Source: Sipunculus nudus (Eukaryota > Annelida > Sipuncula > Golfingiida > Sipunculidae). Taken from it: DNA of 64,000 nt. The number at the start of each line of letters is the position of its first letter. Position 1 is the stretch's first letter. The translations under genes and the position numbers were made by a program. Of the stretch, positions 48,836 to 62,017 are shown piece by piece. The notes under the pieces are model-generated. The model worked only from the letters and a program-made list of their open reading frames with translations, had not been told where the DNA came from and searched no databases. Location: the NCBI GenBank assembly GCA_026874595.1, contig CM049311.1:54565676-54629675 (forward strand), read 5' to 3'.

Positions 48836-49281
48836 CTACGCTCTTTGCACAGCGCTTTACCTACGTCCTACTATACCTATATCGTAAGCGCTGTTTGTTA
48901 TGACCTTGTGTCCTGAATCTCTACACCAGAGGGGAGCACTGTATTTGGTCCTATCAGATGAGACCCTGTGCTGGAAGACAAAACGGTTTACCAGCCTAGC
49001 GAGGAATACATGTTTTGAGTGACAGCTCATCGCCCCGGCAACTGTTTGAACTGGCCACAGGCTCAGAGAGAATGGCCGCGCACGTGGTTTCTGGGCGGAG
49101 GCTGATGCCTGTTGAATGTTTGTTGACTGGCATTTGGTTGGCTGCTGGTCACATCAGCAGTTTTTTTTTTCGGCAGACAGGCTACCTGGTGTTTAAGTGC
49201 ATCATAAACAGTCAAAGCAGGCAGCGGGAAAATCAGTAGCTTCTTTAGAAGCGCAAGATTTCCGCTGCCTTGGGAGCGTAG
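48836..49281. mobile_element. CTACGCT-ended element, short copy (arm 2)
   Basis: Mirror of 36872-37317 within arm 2, with the same flanking duplication. Confidence 0.8.
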
Positions 49282-49779
49282 TTTGTAACATGCATGTCAA
49301 TTCTTCTTTGAAAAGAAAGCAAAGCAAAAAAATAATTTCTACATGATTACTGATAGAGAAAGCTATTAGGACATGTATATTTTGGGATACATCTGACCTT
49401 CTGGTTTTCATTAGTCTTGTTCTGTTTGAATTAAAAAGTATGAGTTCAGAGGAAAAAAAAACTCAGATTCTTATAATTACCCGCTCTCAGTTTTGATTGT
49501 ATTCATTCAGTTAAGAATTGTTACATCTAAATCTCATTTTGACTTCATTAGTCATTTCTTTTTCTTGTGATGGATAATGTAACTGATGCCAAGGATATGG
49601 TTATTTCGTTTATCATATATACTTCCAGATACTGTCCACTGTTACTATTAAATCATGCTATTAAAAGTATAATGATAGCTGAAGTCAAGTTCTGTAATCT
49701 CACTGACTTATTTAGATAATCATAATTGAAGCTAGGGGGAGTATGCATGATTACCAGTTCATCCTCAGCTGATACTGGC

Positions 49780-50149
49780 TGACCTCGCCAAACAGTCCAA
49801 TGAGTATGAAATGGTGGAGTTCATAATCCGTCGATTTAAGATCTGGACTGGCCTTGGGTACCGCTCTATTGCTAAAACCTTCCATGAAACAGGAAGGCGT
49901 GGAATTCGACCATTGTTTCCAGTTGAAGTCGAAGAATTTCCTCACAAAGTCGACCGCCTGCTTAACTGTATCAGCAAAGTGTACTTCGATCAAGACCGAT
50001 TCGAAAATATCTTCGACAGCAGCAAAGCGGACAATAAGCACGTGATGAAAAAGCTGATGAATAACCCAGGGAGATCTGCTGAAGCGGAAGTAGAGGCTGC
50101 AATGTCACATCTTAACAAAGAAGACGCAGTGGCTGATGTAGATTGCTGA
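49780..50149 (+). CDS. 3' part of an unrecognised ORF, truncated at the palindrome edge
   Basis: An open frame begins in the palindrome arm and runs across its outer edge (49779/49780) as DLAKQSNEYEMVEFIIRRFK. It continues about 120 residues to TGA at 50147-50149. The protein is charged with no recognised domain; GLGYRSIAKTFHETGRR is a notable basic segment. Immediately after the stop another frame offers AENLSPEERFIMRGRGRGPS and ends FLVSK with TAA, suggesting a possible frameshift near the end. AATAAA follows at 50218. It looks like the last exon of a gene or transposon ORF whose 5' part was replaced by the arm. I do not recognise the family. Confidence 0.45.
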
Positions 50150-50217
50150 GAACTTGTCACCGGAAGAACGCTTTATCATGCGTGGACGTGGACGTGGACC
50201 ATCGTTTCTTGTGTCCA

Positions 50218-50223
50218 AATAAA
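50218..50223 (+). terminator. Candidate poly(A) signal
   Basis: AATAAA lies about 70 bp after the stop of the truncated plus-strand ORF and overlaps the stop of the alternative frame (FLVSK-TAA). Confidence 0.4.
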
Positions 50224-50229
50224 TATATG

Positions 50230-52287
50230 TACACTCCTTTGGGACTACTGACCAACACCTGCAGATACAATAAGCGGAAATCAATCAGGATGCTTATGGC
50301 GAATGTAATTTAATTAAGCACGGGTACACAAAGTGCTAAACGATAATCTCAAATATAATAAGATGATAAATATGACTTGTAATCCCAAAATACGGCTACG
50401 GTGATAAGCTATACCAAGATATTGCATTGTAGTATTTTCTTAAAATACTGTTATTTGGGAATGTATTTGTATTGGGTCATACCACTTAGGGATATTTGAA
50501 AGAACCACAACAAGTTTGTATGTGTTATATATACAGAGCCTACACGCACATATTATCAAGACGGCATTATGCTGACTGCTAAGTTATCTAAGATAATAAG
50601 TCCACATACCTAGGATTACACCGGTCGAGCGAAAATGGTGTGCGAATATAGTAGAGGTATACGATGTGAAGCAATATATATATTTGTATTTACGGTTGTA
50701 TATAATTCTCTACTTATTGTTGTAAGGTACATGATTTGCATTTTGATCGGATCAGTGTGTTATAGTAATTTTATTCAGGTAAACACTGCCCTTTGCCTCA
50801 CAAACTTGATTCTGGCATGTGCTAGATCACTCAGATCTCCGAAACGGAGGGGTAGGTTAATTGTTATGGGTCTTGTCTCAAAAGGAGTGACATAGGTCTA
50901 AAAAGAAAAAGAAACATGAGCGGGTCACTAATTTTTTCCTCAACTGTGCTGCGACTCGTCACTTCGTGCACAAGGCTAGGGCGTTGTGTGCCGTTTTGTT
51001 GTTCATCTCTTGCCTCCGGAATATTGAACAAGTACATTCAAAACGTATAGGCCCGAGGAAATACGTGAATAGACATTTACGATTCATTGACTAGCCTTGA
51101 AAGGTATATTTATAATGTGGTTTTAAAGGAGATTTAAACACTTACACTAAACACCCTGAACAACAAGACAGATCATGACGTGCGTGTCCTTTTAGTTACG
51201 TCACAATCAACATATCAGGACCAGAGTTACCCTTCATAGTGACATCATGGGTCAGAGCTTAAACTACTCTTTGTATCAAAAGTCACACCCACCATAGTTT
51301 GAGAATTTTCTCTGATGGCCTCAGTCACACTGTTGTGCAATAAAATTGTTGTTAAGGAAATTACTGCAGCTCTGGTTTTTCTTTCTCGTTATAAACGACG
51401 TTTCCTTGTGTAAATTGGCATCCTCAGTCCGTCTGAAATTACTTGTCACGTGTGTGTGCCACTGGACAAGGGTTATCTCGACCTTGGATGTCCGGGTTCA
51501 AGAGAAGCTGTTGAACTGGAAAGGAGAGAGGAGTATTTCCTACTGCATTAGCACACACATGCATTCATTAAGCTTTCTCCCGGCAGTGAGTTACTGCTTG
51601 TGACTATATGGTATAGGCATATAGCAATTAGAAAGAAATAGGTTGGGATAATTGGTTGGGGGAGGCAAGGTGGGTCCGTCAATCCATCGGAACAGGACTG
51701 ATGAATCAGCTGTGATGTGTCGCTCTGGGCTCAATGTACCAGCAACGAGAGAGGAGGTCAGCAATGATGCTTTCAGATGCTTGGACGTGTGACATCTTAG
51801 CTCTAAAACAAAACGGAACACCAATTTCTTTATTTCATTTTACTTGCTTGGACGACTGTTTCTTCGAGAAGAGGTTTGGGCACAATTTGGAAGAATTCAA
51901 ATAGGCTATATTTATGTTTTTTTTTCTATCAATGATTCGGACTATGGATAAGGAAATTCATCGTGGTTCCCGACCCGCTCCAAACCATTTTGCTAAGCCT
52001 GTGACATTCTGCTGGAGGACTGGTTATAGGATCTTAAATTGATCATGAAGAAGAATGTACTGGAGTGGGGTACAGAGATGCCTTTCGTAGACCAGCAGAC
52101 TGGACATGCGAATTGGGATATGGTTATGGATGGTAAAAGTGCCCATGGAATAAAAAATCACGGTCTCTTGAGATTATCCTGGAACCAAGTCTGCCTGAGG
52201 TGAAGGAAGGCCCGATTTGATTCATGAATGCCCCGGTCCCTGCATGGCGCCCGCCACTCAATCACTGAGCAATTAAATATGAGACAG
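50230..52287. other. Mostly unique sequence; candidate plus-strand 5' exon ending at 52287
   Basis: No dispersed repeat termini were recognised. It ends in a consensus donor GAGACAG|GTAAGT at 52287/52288, preceded by a short ATG-AGA-CAG. It could be a 5' UTR exon of a gene extending to the right. No downstream coding exon was found, so confidence is low. Confidence 0.25.
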
Positions 52288-52565
52288 GTAAGTGCCCGTA
52301 CGTATCGTATTTTACTTTATCCATGCCAGAGTTTGAGAAAATTGTGAATGATCCGACAAGATCATTTAACCACCTAGCTATGGCTTAATAACGGCAACCT
52401 AATAGGGAACTGACGGTGACCATTATACCACTCGTCATTTATATATGAGGGTAGCGAGTTTGAACGACTTATACTTATAGGCCTACCAAGAAATCCAAGG
52501 TAGGGAGGCCGTAGTGTAGGCCTATGTAGCCTTACATGCGGAGCCATATAAATTTGTGGAGTTTT

Positions 52566-52568
52566 GTG

Positions 52569-52621
<53 letters not shown>
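52566..52621. repeat. (TA)n microsatellite
   Basis: A TA tract of about 28 units ending directly at a CAGTAAAACCTCG element end. Confidence 0.95.
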
Positions 52622-52624
<3 letters not shown>

Positions 52625-52790
52625 TAAAACCTCGCCTAGAGACCACTTAATTTTAGCGACCATCTCAAAGTAACGACAATTTTTTCACGGTCCCCCCCCC
52701 CTCATTTTTTTATCTTTATATCAGAACTCACTTAGACGACCACCTAAAAAATCCGCTGTATCGAGACCCCGTTGGTGATCGTAATTTTGA
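52622..52790 (+). mobile_element. Possible pogo-like MITE end (CAGTAAAACCTCG)
   Basis: The terminus ACAGTAAAACCTCGCCTAGA with nearby GACCAC phrases, next to a TA target, is typical of pogo/Tigger-like non-autonomous elements. The opposite end was not clearly found. Confidence 0.45.
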
Positions 52791-53100
52791 TGTTTCATTT
52801 TATTACGTGTACACCTAGTTATGTGTGATATGTAAGCCTATCTAGATATGTTTTTCTGTTTTTCATTTCATGATCCGAGAATTCTTCAAATTATATTAGA
52901 AAAACCTTATCTGCTTTAGCCTAATATACGTAAACCTTAACAAAAGTCTTCTGAAAGACATCTCGAATATATGAGTCAAATTGATGTGTGTCAGGCTTTT
53001 TTCTGTCCACATAATTTGACATTCGGTTATTTAGTCTATCTGCCTTCTACCACGAAACCTTTTATGATATATAATGCATATCTGGATATCAAAACAATAA

Positions 53101-53102
<2 letters not shown>

Positions 53103-53142
<40 letters not shown>
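53103..53142. repeat. (TA)n microsatellite
   Basis: A TA tract. Confidence 0.95.
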
Positions 53143-53147
<5 letters not shown>

Positions 53148-53279
53148 TATAAGTTTGACCTCCGATATCCGACTCTTGATATCCATGTTTTTGATCATAC
53201 CTGAAACCATATTGTGTGGAAATCTAATTTTCCGAGACACCACCTATCTATCAACCGGGGGGGGGGGGGGCTTCCCTCG

Positions 53280-56045
53280 GCTGTGTGTAAAACTCGGAAG
53301 CCGGAAGTCGGAAGCCAAGGATTTTTCATAAATAAAGTGCTAAAACATGCACAACTTTCCTCTAGATCAACACCATTTTAATTTCTTTTGATAGAATAAA
53401 GTATGTTCTATCATTCCATGAAGAATCATAGTTATCCATTTCGTAATCTGAAAGTTATAGACGATTTTGTGCTTGGAAGCCATCTCGGAAGCCACTCGGA
53501 AGTGCCGGGTGGCGGTCGAAATGTGTAAAACTCGGAAGTCACGGAGACGCACTGGTCAACATATATGGTCAGTATAGAGCCACATGGCAAATGCAATTTC
53601 ATTGCATGCATATATTTAAAGTGCTTATGATTATGCTTGTAATGAGTATATAATACAATACATTGTACATACTAAAATATGATAAAAGAAATCCGAATAC
53701 GACTTTAAAAATACATTTATAAATTACGATATCATTAAATATTAAAACAGTTTTAATATATTTTCCTTACGTTGAGCAAGTATCCAATATATTTAATATT
53801 ATCATAAAATATTGGAAAATCAATCTATCCTAACAGGACATCGCTGGAACAGCAACAAACATATATGTACCAAATAAAACGTAAATTAAATGTGTTTTAT
53901 AACGTGAGAATTCTACGATCTTTAAAAAAATTAAGACATATCGTAGTAAGGGATACAACAGAACAGGTAATATATTACATACTTATACACGTGTGATTAT
54001 AAAATCTAATATGTTTTCATGTTTAAGCATAAAGTTTGTTTTAAACAAAAAAAAAAATTAAATATTTTCAACTCTTTCTTTCATACTTATTCAACCATGA
54101 TATTTATTTTCTATTTATAACACTCTTGATATTGTAACAACATTATTATAATAATATAACTTCAAATAACATGATATTTCAGAAAATTTGAAAATATTTT
54201 TTTAATTCCTTTCACTCTCAGACGTTATGTGCGTTATAAGGGCATCTAAAAACAGAATGTGTTCCAAGCTTCAATTACGGAACTGCACGGAGTGACGATT
54301 ACAACGATCTCGATAAAGAAATTCCTATTTTGTGTTAGGAGGAGATCGTTGAATGTCAAATCTTAGATAAATAATCTCATAAATAGGATCTTATTGACAC
54401 ATAAGACATTGGAGGCTTCAAATAAAAGTCTGTACGTCTGGAGGTTAAATGGTGTCTTAAAGAAGCTACGGATATAGGCATTTTTATCCAGCCGGTTGCT
54501 TAGCTAAGATTCATACCTTGAATTTCCATGCATAAAAAATGTTGACGTCATGCATTAATAAAACGAATCCTTTCCGATGATTTTTCGAAAAATACCCATC
54601 AAATCAATTACTGTGGAAAATCTCGTTGGATATTTACCACCAAGATAAAAATTTCAATGAAAAATATCAATTATTCCCATTCTTCTTTGATAAAAAAGCA
54701 AGTAAACCTCTTTATAAAAGAATCCTTTTCATGCACATGAATCTTATCTTTATACTCACAATCTGTATTTGATACTTATATATTTACCCTTTTCGTAAAT
54801 AAATTTATCACAAAATAAAAACAAGTTAACAGGCAGCTTATTCTTAAGCCTGCATGGTAATAACTGAACTATAGTCGGAATTAGTGTAGTGCCGTACGTG
54901 TGTTTTCGGACCTAACTCCCTTCGGACCTCATAGTTGCTTGTATCCGGTTCTGTTATAAAACTAATTATTTAATATCTATAAGAGACTGCTCAACAAAGA
55001 AAGCCGTTTTACTCTGTCACAGTTTATTTTCAAACATTTTCTGAATAATTTTTGCCAAGCTGACTGTTTTGTTGATGTTTTATAGAATTTTTGTTGAATT
55101 TTTTTTCTGTTGACGCGTTTTACAATAGGTATATAAAAAGTATTAATGTTTGTGCCGTCTGTTTTTGATAAATTTCAGAACATTAATTTTCCGAACATTG
55201 TACATAACAGCATAAAAATACCGAGGAAATATCAAATCGTTCTGCAAAACAGAAACAATTTTATTTTATATGAACGTTAAATGTTACAATCGGCATCATA
55301 TCTATTTACACATGTATTGTGTATTTATTTCTGTCAAGGTTTTGTTTATGTTTGTTTTTCTTTTTAAAGTTGTCCAATAAATCTGATGAATAATTATCAA
55401 ACTATTCAATGTGAAATATTAGGCATATTATGCTTTCTATTTTGGCAACATTTCAAAACTTGAATTGAAAAGGGTTCCATTTTACAGCATGAACATATCG
55501 GGGAAAAAACACAATTTCAATTTGTAAAATGTGCATTCTGATCATGAAATATAAAATATATTTTGGAATCAATTAAATATATATTACGTAGGGCCTAATA
55601 AATTTTGTAAGTTTAAGAGATACATAATCCTGATGAAATTTTTGATCAATTGAACATGAAACGGTTGGTCAATATAAACATGAAACATAAAACATTTTAT
55701 CGAAACAACCTTTAGAAATATTTCCAGGACGTTGTTGTTTTTCTGTCAAATTTTAATTCTATGACGATTTGATGACCAGTGCATGGCCGTGGCTTCCGAG
55801 TTTTACACATTTGGACTACTACCCGGCACTTCCGAGTGACTTCCGAAATGGCTTCCGAGCACAAATTCTTCTATAACTTTCAGATAATTGAATGAATAAC
55901 TATGATTCTACACAGAATGATAGAACAGACCCTAGTGTATCGATAAAAATCGAAAAAGTATTGATGTAATGGCTTTTTGTATATGCTTTATGGCTTTGTT
56001 TCTAAAAATTCCTTGGCTTCCGACTTCCGAATTTTACACACAGCC
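53280..56045. mobile_element. 2.8-kb element with ~260-bp terminal inverted repeats
   Basis: The left end (GGCTGTGTGTAAAACTCGGA, 53280-53545) and right end (55785-56045, ending AATTTTACACACAGCC) are diverged inverted repeats. Both are built around CGGAAGCC/CTTCCGAG motifs plus a shared middle (ATAACTTTCAGAT.. and its complement). The interior (53550-55780) is strongly AT-rich with no ORF of note. No clear target duplication. Confidence 0.7.
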
Positions 56046-56412
56046 CCGGGTAGCCTCTTCCACAGGCTCCGATTGAGCCTGTGGATGGGGAATAAAAGGC
56101 TTTCGCTGATTGGCCAGATTTACTCAATTTTCTCATTGGCCAATCCCGGGAAAGCCCCTGCTTGGCTCTGTCAATAAACAAGCGCACATGGTGCTGGCTG
56201 TCAGCTGACGAGTACTTCATCGGGATCTTTTTTACTATCGGGCTTCATGATGAAGGAACAATAGACACTTATTGTAAATACAACTGCTAATTATTACGGA
56301 AGCATAATGTCAGTTTTAGGGGCAAAGGACACGAAGTGGGATATGCATACATGTCAAACCTAAGGCTATACAGAAGGTCGATGTGCCCCTCAGCTCAAAG
56401 CTTGTCGTCAGG
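56046..56412 (+). promoter_or_regulatory. CCAAT-rich promoter-like region with candidate non-coding first exon
   Basis: Locally GC-richer than its surroundings, with several ATTGG/CCAAT motifs (GCTGATTGGCCAG, CATTGGCCAATC) within about 60 bp. About 250 bp later there is a donor TCAGG|GTAAGT (56412/56413). This looks like a plus-strand promoter and 5' UTR exon of a gene whose coding exons lie beyond the window. Confidence 0.35.
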
Positions 56413-56652
56413 GTAAGTCTTGATGTGTTTTTTTTTCTGAAAACTGCCCATTGCCGGAGGTTTGTCAAAAATTTGAGGGACAACATTCTCCCAAAACCAA
56501 GCACTTAGAAAGAGCAAAATTTATCATATTTTACCCCAAATCATATTAGATTTCAAGCATAATCCTTTTTTTATATTATACCTGTATATATTTTTTATAG
56601 TGTCATGTTCTTTATAAATATATTCAACGATTGTTACTTTACTGGGCCTTAG

Positions 56653-56655
<3 letters not shown>

Positions 56656-56707
<52 letters not shown>

Positions 56708-56712
56708 ATATA
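56656..56712. repeat. (TA)n microsatellite
   Basis: A TA tract with one TTTATA interruption. Confidence 0.95.
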
Positions 56713-59400
56713 GGCATGTATGTATGTATACCAGTATATATTATGTTGGTTAAGTGTCATGCTGCAACAGGATGAATGTATAATTTCATTATATGACCTG
56801 GTGCACATTCAGCACAAAGATTCATATATTTTAAGTAATATGTCATACATTGTGTAATATACATTCCAAGTATCATGCCATAACCTTATAACAAATTATT
56901 CAAAATTAAAATATATATTTGTCATATAAATATGTGCAGTACTTATGATTTATCAATGAAAAGAGGGCGTTTGATAGATAAATATACTTGAATAAAAATG
57001 AAGACATGTTACTTTAAAAGACAAATGATGGAACTTGTTTGCAGCAAATAAAATTAATTGACAAAGTTTGAGTTTGCCCAACTGTGTTTTATGAAGGGGG
57101 AGACCTTTGTTTAAGGTTAAATTGGATTTTCAGTGGTTAAAAAAAGTCAAACAGATGCCAGTTGTGACTGGTCCACTATAAATAACATTTTAACTCAGTA
57201 ACAAGTCTGAGGACCAAAAGTATGAGTCATAGATATCTTAAAAGGATAATCTGTCTTAAATTTTAATGTGAAAAGATATGGCACTAATGCTCGCAGTTCA
57301 GTTAAATCTTTGTAAAAAATACCAGCTACCCTGTGTATTACTAGCTTGTGTGTATTTGATCATCTCCAGTTGGATATAGAGGTGTGCTCAGATATGGAAT
57401 GTTGCACTGCAGTTTTACATGTGTAGGCGTAATGTCATCGATTAAAGGCTATAATGCTAAAGATTTATTAGCATGTGCTTGATAAAATTGCATTCACTGT
57501 TGCATCACTTCTGTTTATTATTTTTGGTCAGATATGTTTCTTGATGGGAAATGCAATATATTAGTAATGTTTATGATATATGTTCAGTATTAAAGATCAG
57601 TTGAGGTTCAACCTAGTGTCAGTACCTTTTCATGCTTCCATTAACATTTGTCCACATGTTCTCTCTCACATATGACTATCAGTATATATAAGGGCTGCAT
57701 GTAACAATGCATCAAATATTTCACTGAATCAAAGCCAGTCAACCAGCATTGAAAGGCTCACTTAATATAATTTATTGCATTCACAGTAATATCCATGTCT
57801 TTTTGACAGTTTTGATCTCTAGGCGATACCTAAGGATATAAAATATACATATACATTGTGTAGTGGGGATTATTGTTTGAAAAGGAAAGTCACCTGACAC
57901 TCCATATTTGATTTATGGACAATAAGCAGTAGTACATTCAGGGTTGCTATTTGACCAAGGTAAAACCTATTTTACCCAATCCAGTGGGTAAAACCTGGGT
58001 TAAAAGTATTTTATCCAGGATTGACCAATATGTACTCCAGAGTTTTGCCCAGCATATTAAAATATTTTTTTAAAGATTAGCTTCTTTGAATTGGTCAAAA
58101 GAAGTTAAGCACACATTTTGTGAACATAGGTAGCTAAGCCAAGTGGCTCTGACCACATCATCCCTGTCTAAAGGAAGCTATTTACACCCATTTGCAACTT
58201 GCACTTTAACTAATGTTGGGTTGCATGTTTAAAGCACATCACTCTGAATAATAGAAATTAGTGGTAAAACCAATTCTGAGGAATACCTTGTTAAACTGTT
58301 TAACTCAAACTGGGTTTTATTTTGCAACTGACATGCTCCCATATATAGCAGGGTACATCTCAACAGCTGATCACTATATTATGTTCAGCTGTAAATAAAG
58401 AACATGCTGTTGTACTACTAGTAATTCTGGGACTGGTGCAGTTCTAAAATTTAAAGTTTTAGATCCAGTAAGATACTGAAGAAGCACCCTTATGTCCATG
58501 ACAAAATAAAGCCCACTGTCTCTGTAGGGGTGTATGCTTAGGGGTAGATTTGATGAAAAATATGTGAATACATGCTCCGTGTTAGTCTATGTGATTCATA
58601 TATTAAGGTATAGGTCTGCTGCATTAATAAATTACTTGCATTTTTGGAAGTGAAAGTTAAAGCAGAAACCTATAAACCTTGATTTGCACACTAATAAATT
58701 TTCAATGTGAATTTCATGTGAAAAAAAAATCAAATTCCTACTTAACCCACAACATGTGGAAATAAAAAGTCCTGTTTTTTTGTAGGAAAAAAGCAATTTA
58801 GATCACTTTACATAAAGGAGAAAATTGTTTAAGGACAGCATTTACATGGTGCCAATTACATGTATATGACTGTAAATTTGAACGAGACCGTGGTCAAATA
58901 CTATGCATGCAGACACATAGACATATGATCATTCTATTCATGTCATGTTAATAACTACATTGTATTTAGATATCTATATAATGTTAATACATATAACAAA
59001 TCCTTAATAAAACATGGATACAAGCACAGATCTTCTTCTATGGTAAAATATATACTTATGAATGTCCACAAGGTCCAACAAAAATACTAATTCAAATACA
59101 TGTATAGGAAATCAAAGTAAAGGAGATACCAATAATAAAGACCAGACTTGCTTAAAAACAAAGAGTCCATACCAGGTCTATGTAACTTTACATTATATTT
59201 CACACAAGTTTGTGCTTTAACCATAAAAATATGTTTTTTTTTCTCAAATCAAGCACCTGATATAAAGTAATAAGTAGATAAGCTGACACATGCCAGGCTG
59301 TTGCCTTAGATCTGACTGCTTCAGTCTTGTGTAATTCTGTATTCTTTTGATATATACTGAAAAGTTGATCTTAAAGGAAAGATGATTTGCATTTCCTACC
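56713..59400. other. AT-rich sequence, no gene recognised
   Basis: Probable intron or intergenic. At 57940 a CAGGGTTGCTATTTGACC phrase followed by TTTTACCCA repeats hints at a degenerate repeat, but no partner end is visible. Confidence 0.4.
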
Positions 59401-59424
59401 ATGAGGGTTCATGGTCCAGTGATG

Positions 59425-59755
59425 TAGTTGAGTCCACCCCATCCAAGTCCAAGTGCAAGTCAGAGTCTAGGTCACTCGAGTCCAATTCCAAATCTGAGTC
59501 CTTAAGGTTTACGTCCAAGTCCACCTTCTTCAAGTCTGAGTCATTTGGTACATGCAGAGTCCAAGTTTGACACAAATTTTCTTATTAAAAGAACTTGGAA
59601 AAGGATATTTGAGATAATCATGCAAATTATGGCTGATTTCTTGAGTCCTTATACCTGCGAGTCTAAGTAGATGTCCAAGTTCAGGACCCTCGCGTCCAAG
59701 TCAGAGTCCTTAAAAAGTGAACTTGAGTCTGAACTAGAGTCCAAGTCCAGACTGG
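59425..59755 (+). repeat. Degenerate GAGTCCAAGTC repeats
   Basis: Two clusters (59425-59575 and 59640-59755) of AGTCCAAGTC/CAGAGTC units of 6-12 bp, separated by unrelated sequence. The short Ser/Lys-rich open frame here is low complexity. Confidence 0.7.
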
Positions 59756-60447
59756 AATTCTATAACACTGCCATGTTCTGCCAGCAGATTTATTAAAACT
59801 CATTCAGAGTTTAAGACCTTTCATTCTGTAAGAGATGATATTAAAGTTCAAATGCATTACAGACTATAAATAGGATATGGTTATATTGTATGATTATCAT
59901 GTCTTGTTAAAAATAGGGATATCAATAGAATGTATTCATGAAATGCTTGCAATGATAAAACAATGAAATAAATCTGGGAAAGTTTATTTATGAATAAACA
60001 GCATGACTATAACATAACAGGGTTTTATCTGATCAAATGGGTTTTTTTAATAAACACATGCTATTTGTTGAACACAATGCTTATATATTGGGTCATACTG
60101 ATTATTGCTGATTGCATGTATCTTTATATCAGAAGGTGGAAAAGCATATATACTATCTATGATTGAACTGCATTATTTTTATATTTTCAGTTAATGTATT
60201 GTTTTAATGAATTTGTCAATAAACATTTAAGGTAATCAGGATGTTACACATGTCACATTTAGCAGTAAAGGAACCACATTTGAATAATAATTTGTTGTTA
60301 AAATACATAAAAATTTAATCCAGTGCAAAAATTAAAACAAAATGAAAATCATAATTAATATTTTGTTGTATCTAAATATCACATAATAATATATGTTCAT
60401 TCGGCTCAAAACTTTGGCATTTTCTCACATGCCTACATTTGTGTAAA

Positions 60448-60485
60448 AACTCCCCCCCCCCCCACCCCCCACACACACACACACG
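60448..60485 (+). repeat. C-tract and (CA)n microsatellite
   Basis: Poly-C with one A, followed by (AC)n. Confidence 0.9.
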
Positions 60486-60926
60486 CGTACACACCAACCA
60501 AAATAAAGGGGGCGTGGCACTAAGAAAACTTTCTTGGAAGAGAAACTTTGGCAGTACAGGTTTTAAGCTAGTCCACTGATTATATGGTACTATTTAAACA
60601 GTTTTATTTATAAAAAGCAAATTATGGTCGTACTTTGATATTTTATTTATTAATTGATAACAGTCTGGCACACGAAGCATGCAGGCAAAACGTACACACA
60701 TGGACTTGAGCGATATCAGGAAGTGCAACGTTTAATACAGTATGTCATCATGAATGCACATGTGGTACCCTTATGAGTGATACTTAGAAGCTGCAATAAC
60801 CTAAGTATATACCGTACGTCAATGACACAGCGTCAGTTATCCTAATTTGAGTGACTTTTGATAGCGAAAATGTGTTTCGTGCCAATGACTCGCTTGCAGC
60901 TGTACCTGAACGGAATCGCGTACCAC

Positions 60927-61947
60927 GGGGAGGGTATAATTCGCTGATCAGCGTGCTGATCAGCGGTCTGCAGTATAAAACGCTGATCAGCGCGCTGATC
61001 AGCCACCTTTAAATGACAGCATTGATTTCAGGCAAATTATCTCCCATACAGCAACCTCCGCCTATTATATGATTAGATATGATACAAAGACACCTTTCCT
61101 ATCAGTATTACGTATTTACAAACATATGCATTTATTTTTATTGAGTTCATAATTATACATGAAACGCAAGTTACCTAGCTGCCAGTGACTGTTTCGCTGA
61201 TCAGCGGCGCTGATCAGGAACCTTCCTATTCAAGCATTTATTTTAGACAAATTAGCCCCATATAACAACCTCCGACTATTATATGATTAAATGTGATTTA
61301 AAGATACATATTCTTTAAGAGTTTCATATTTACAAACAAACGAAAACAATTTTAATGTGTTACAAGTTTATTATACATGAAACCTTCTTACCACCTACTA
61401 TTTCGCTGATCAGCAAACTGAGCAATCGCTGATCGGCAATGATTTACGTACTTCTTGACTAAGATACCTGTCACGGGTGATTCTCTATAACGGTTATACT
61501 GAAGGCTCTCAGTTGTTTTACTTATATCCTGTGAAACCGAGTGATTGCCAGACCAGGCTACTTCATACAACTTTAAAATACCAGTGCCCCACCGACCACT
61601 CGGAGATATTAGCTAACAGTAGGGGGCGCTGCAGTAATTTGTCGTCAGGTGTACACCGGCCAGGTGAGATAAATAGCTGAAATATGCACTAAGTATGAAT
61701 GTATATAAAATTTGAATTAATCAAAAATAAAAATGTTAAATGTATATAGCCATAATAAAAGACTGATTATCCTCTTATTTTTTAGTAAGAACTGTACGTA
61801 TAGCCTAATGAATCTTTCACTCTTCATTTCTAATATAATCGTTCCTTATATAAAAACTTTCACAAGTTTCTTTACATCCCTCTTATATTTCCTTTTTTTG
61901 CATTTAAAAAGTGGGTCGCCAGAATCTTTTTCAACACCGTTGTATAG

Positions 61948-62017
<70 letters not shown>

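Larger units (their letters stand above)
45172..49779 (-). repeat. Large inverted repeat, arm 2 (4608 bp)
   Basis: Mirror image of 36374-40981. Its inner end abuts the intron following the TPR-like exon. Its outer end abuts the truncated ORF at 49780. Confidence 0.95.

Noticed and set aside
43378-50149. A plus-strand gene joining the 43378 exon to the ORF at 49780
   Set aside because: Considered, but no clean acceptor was found at 49780 because the frame runs continuously out of the arm. The phase and fold fit to FANCG exon 2 is better. Not fully excluded.
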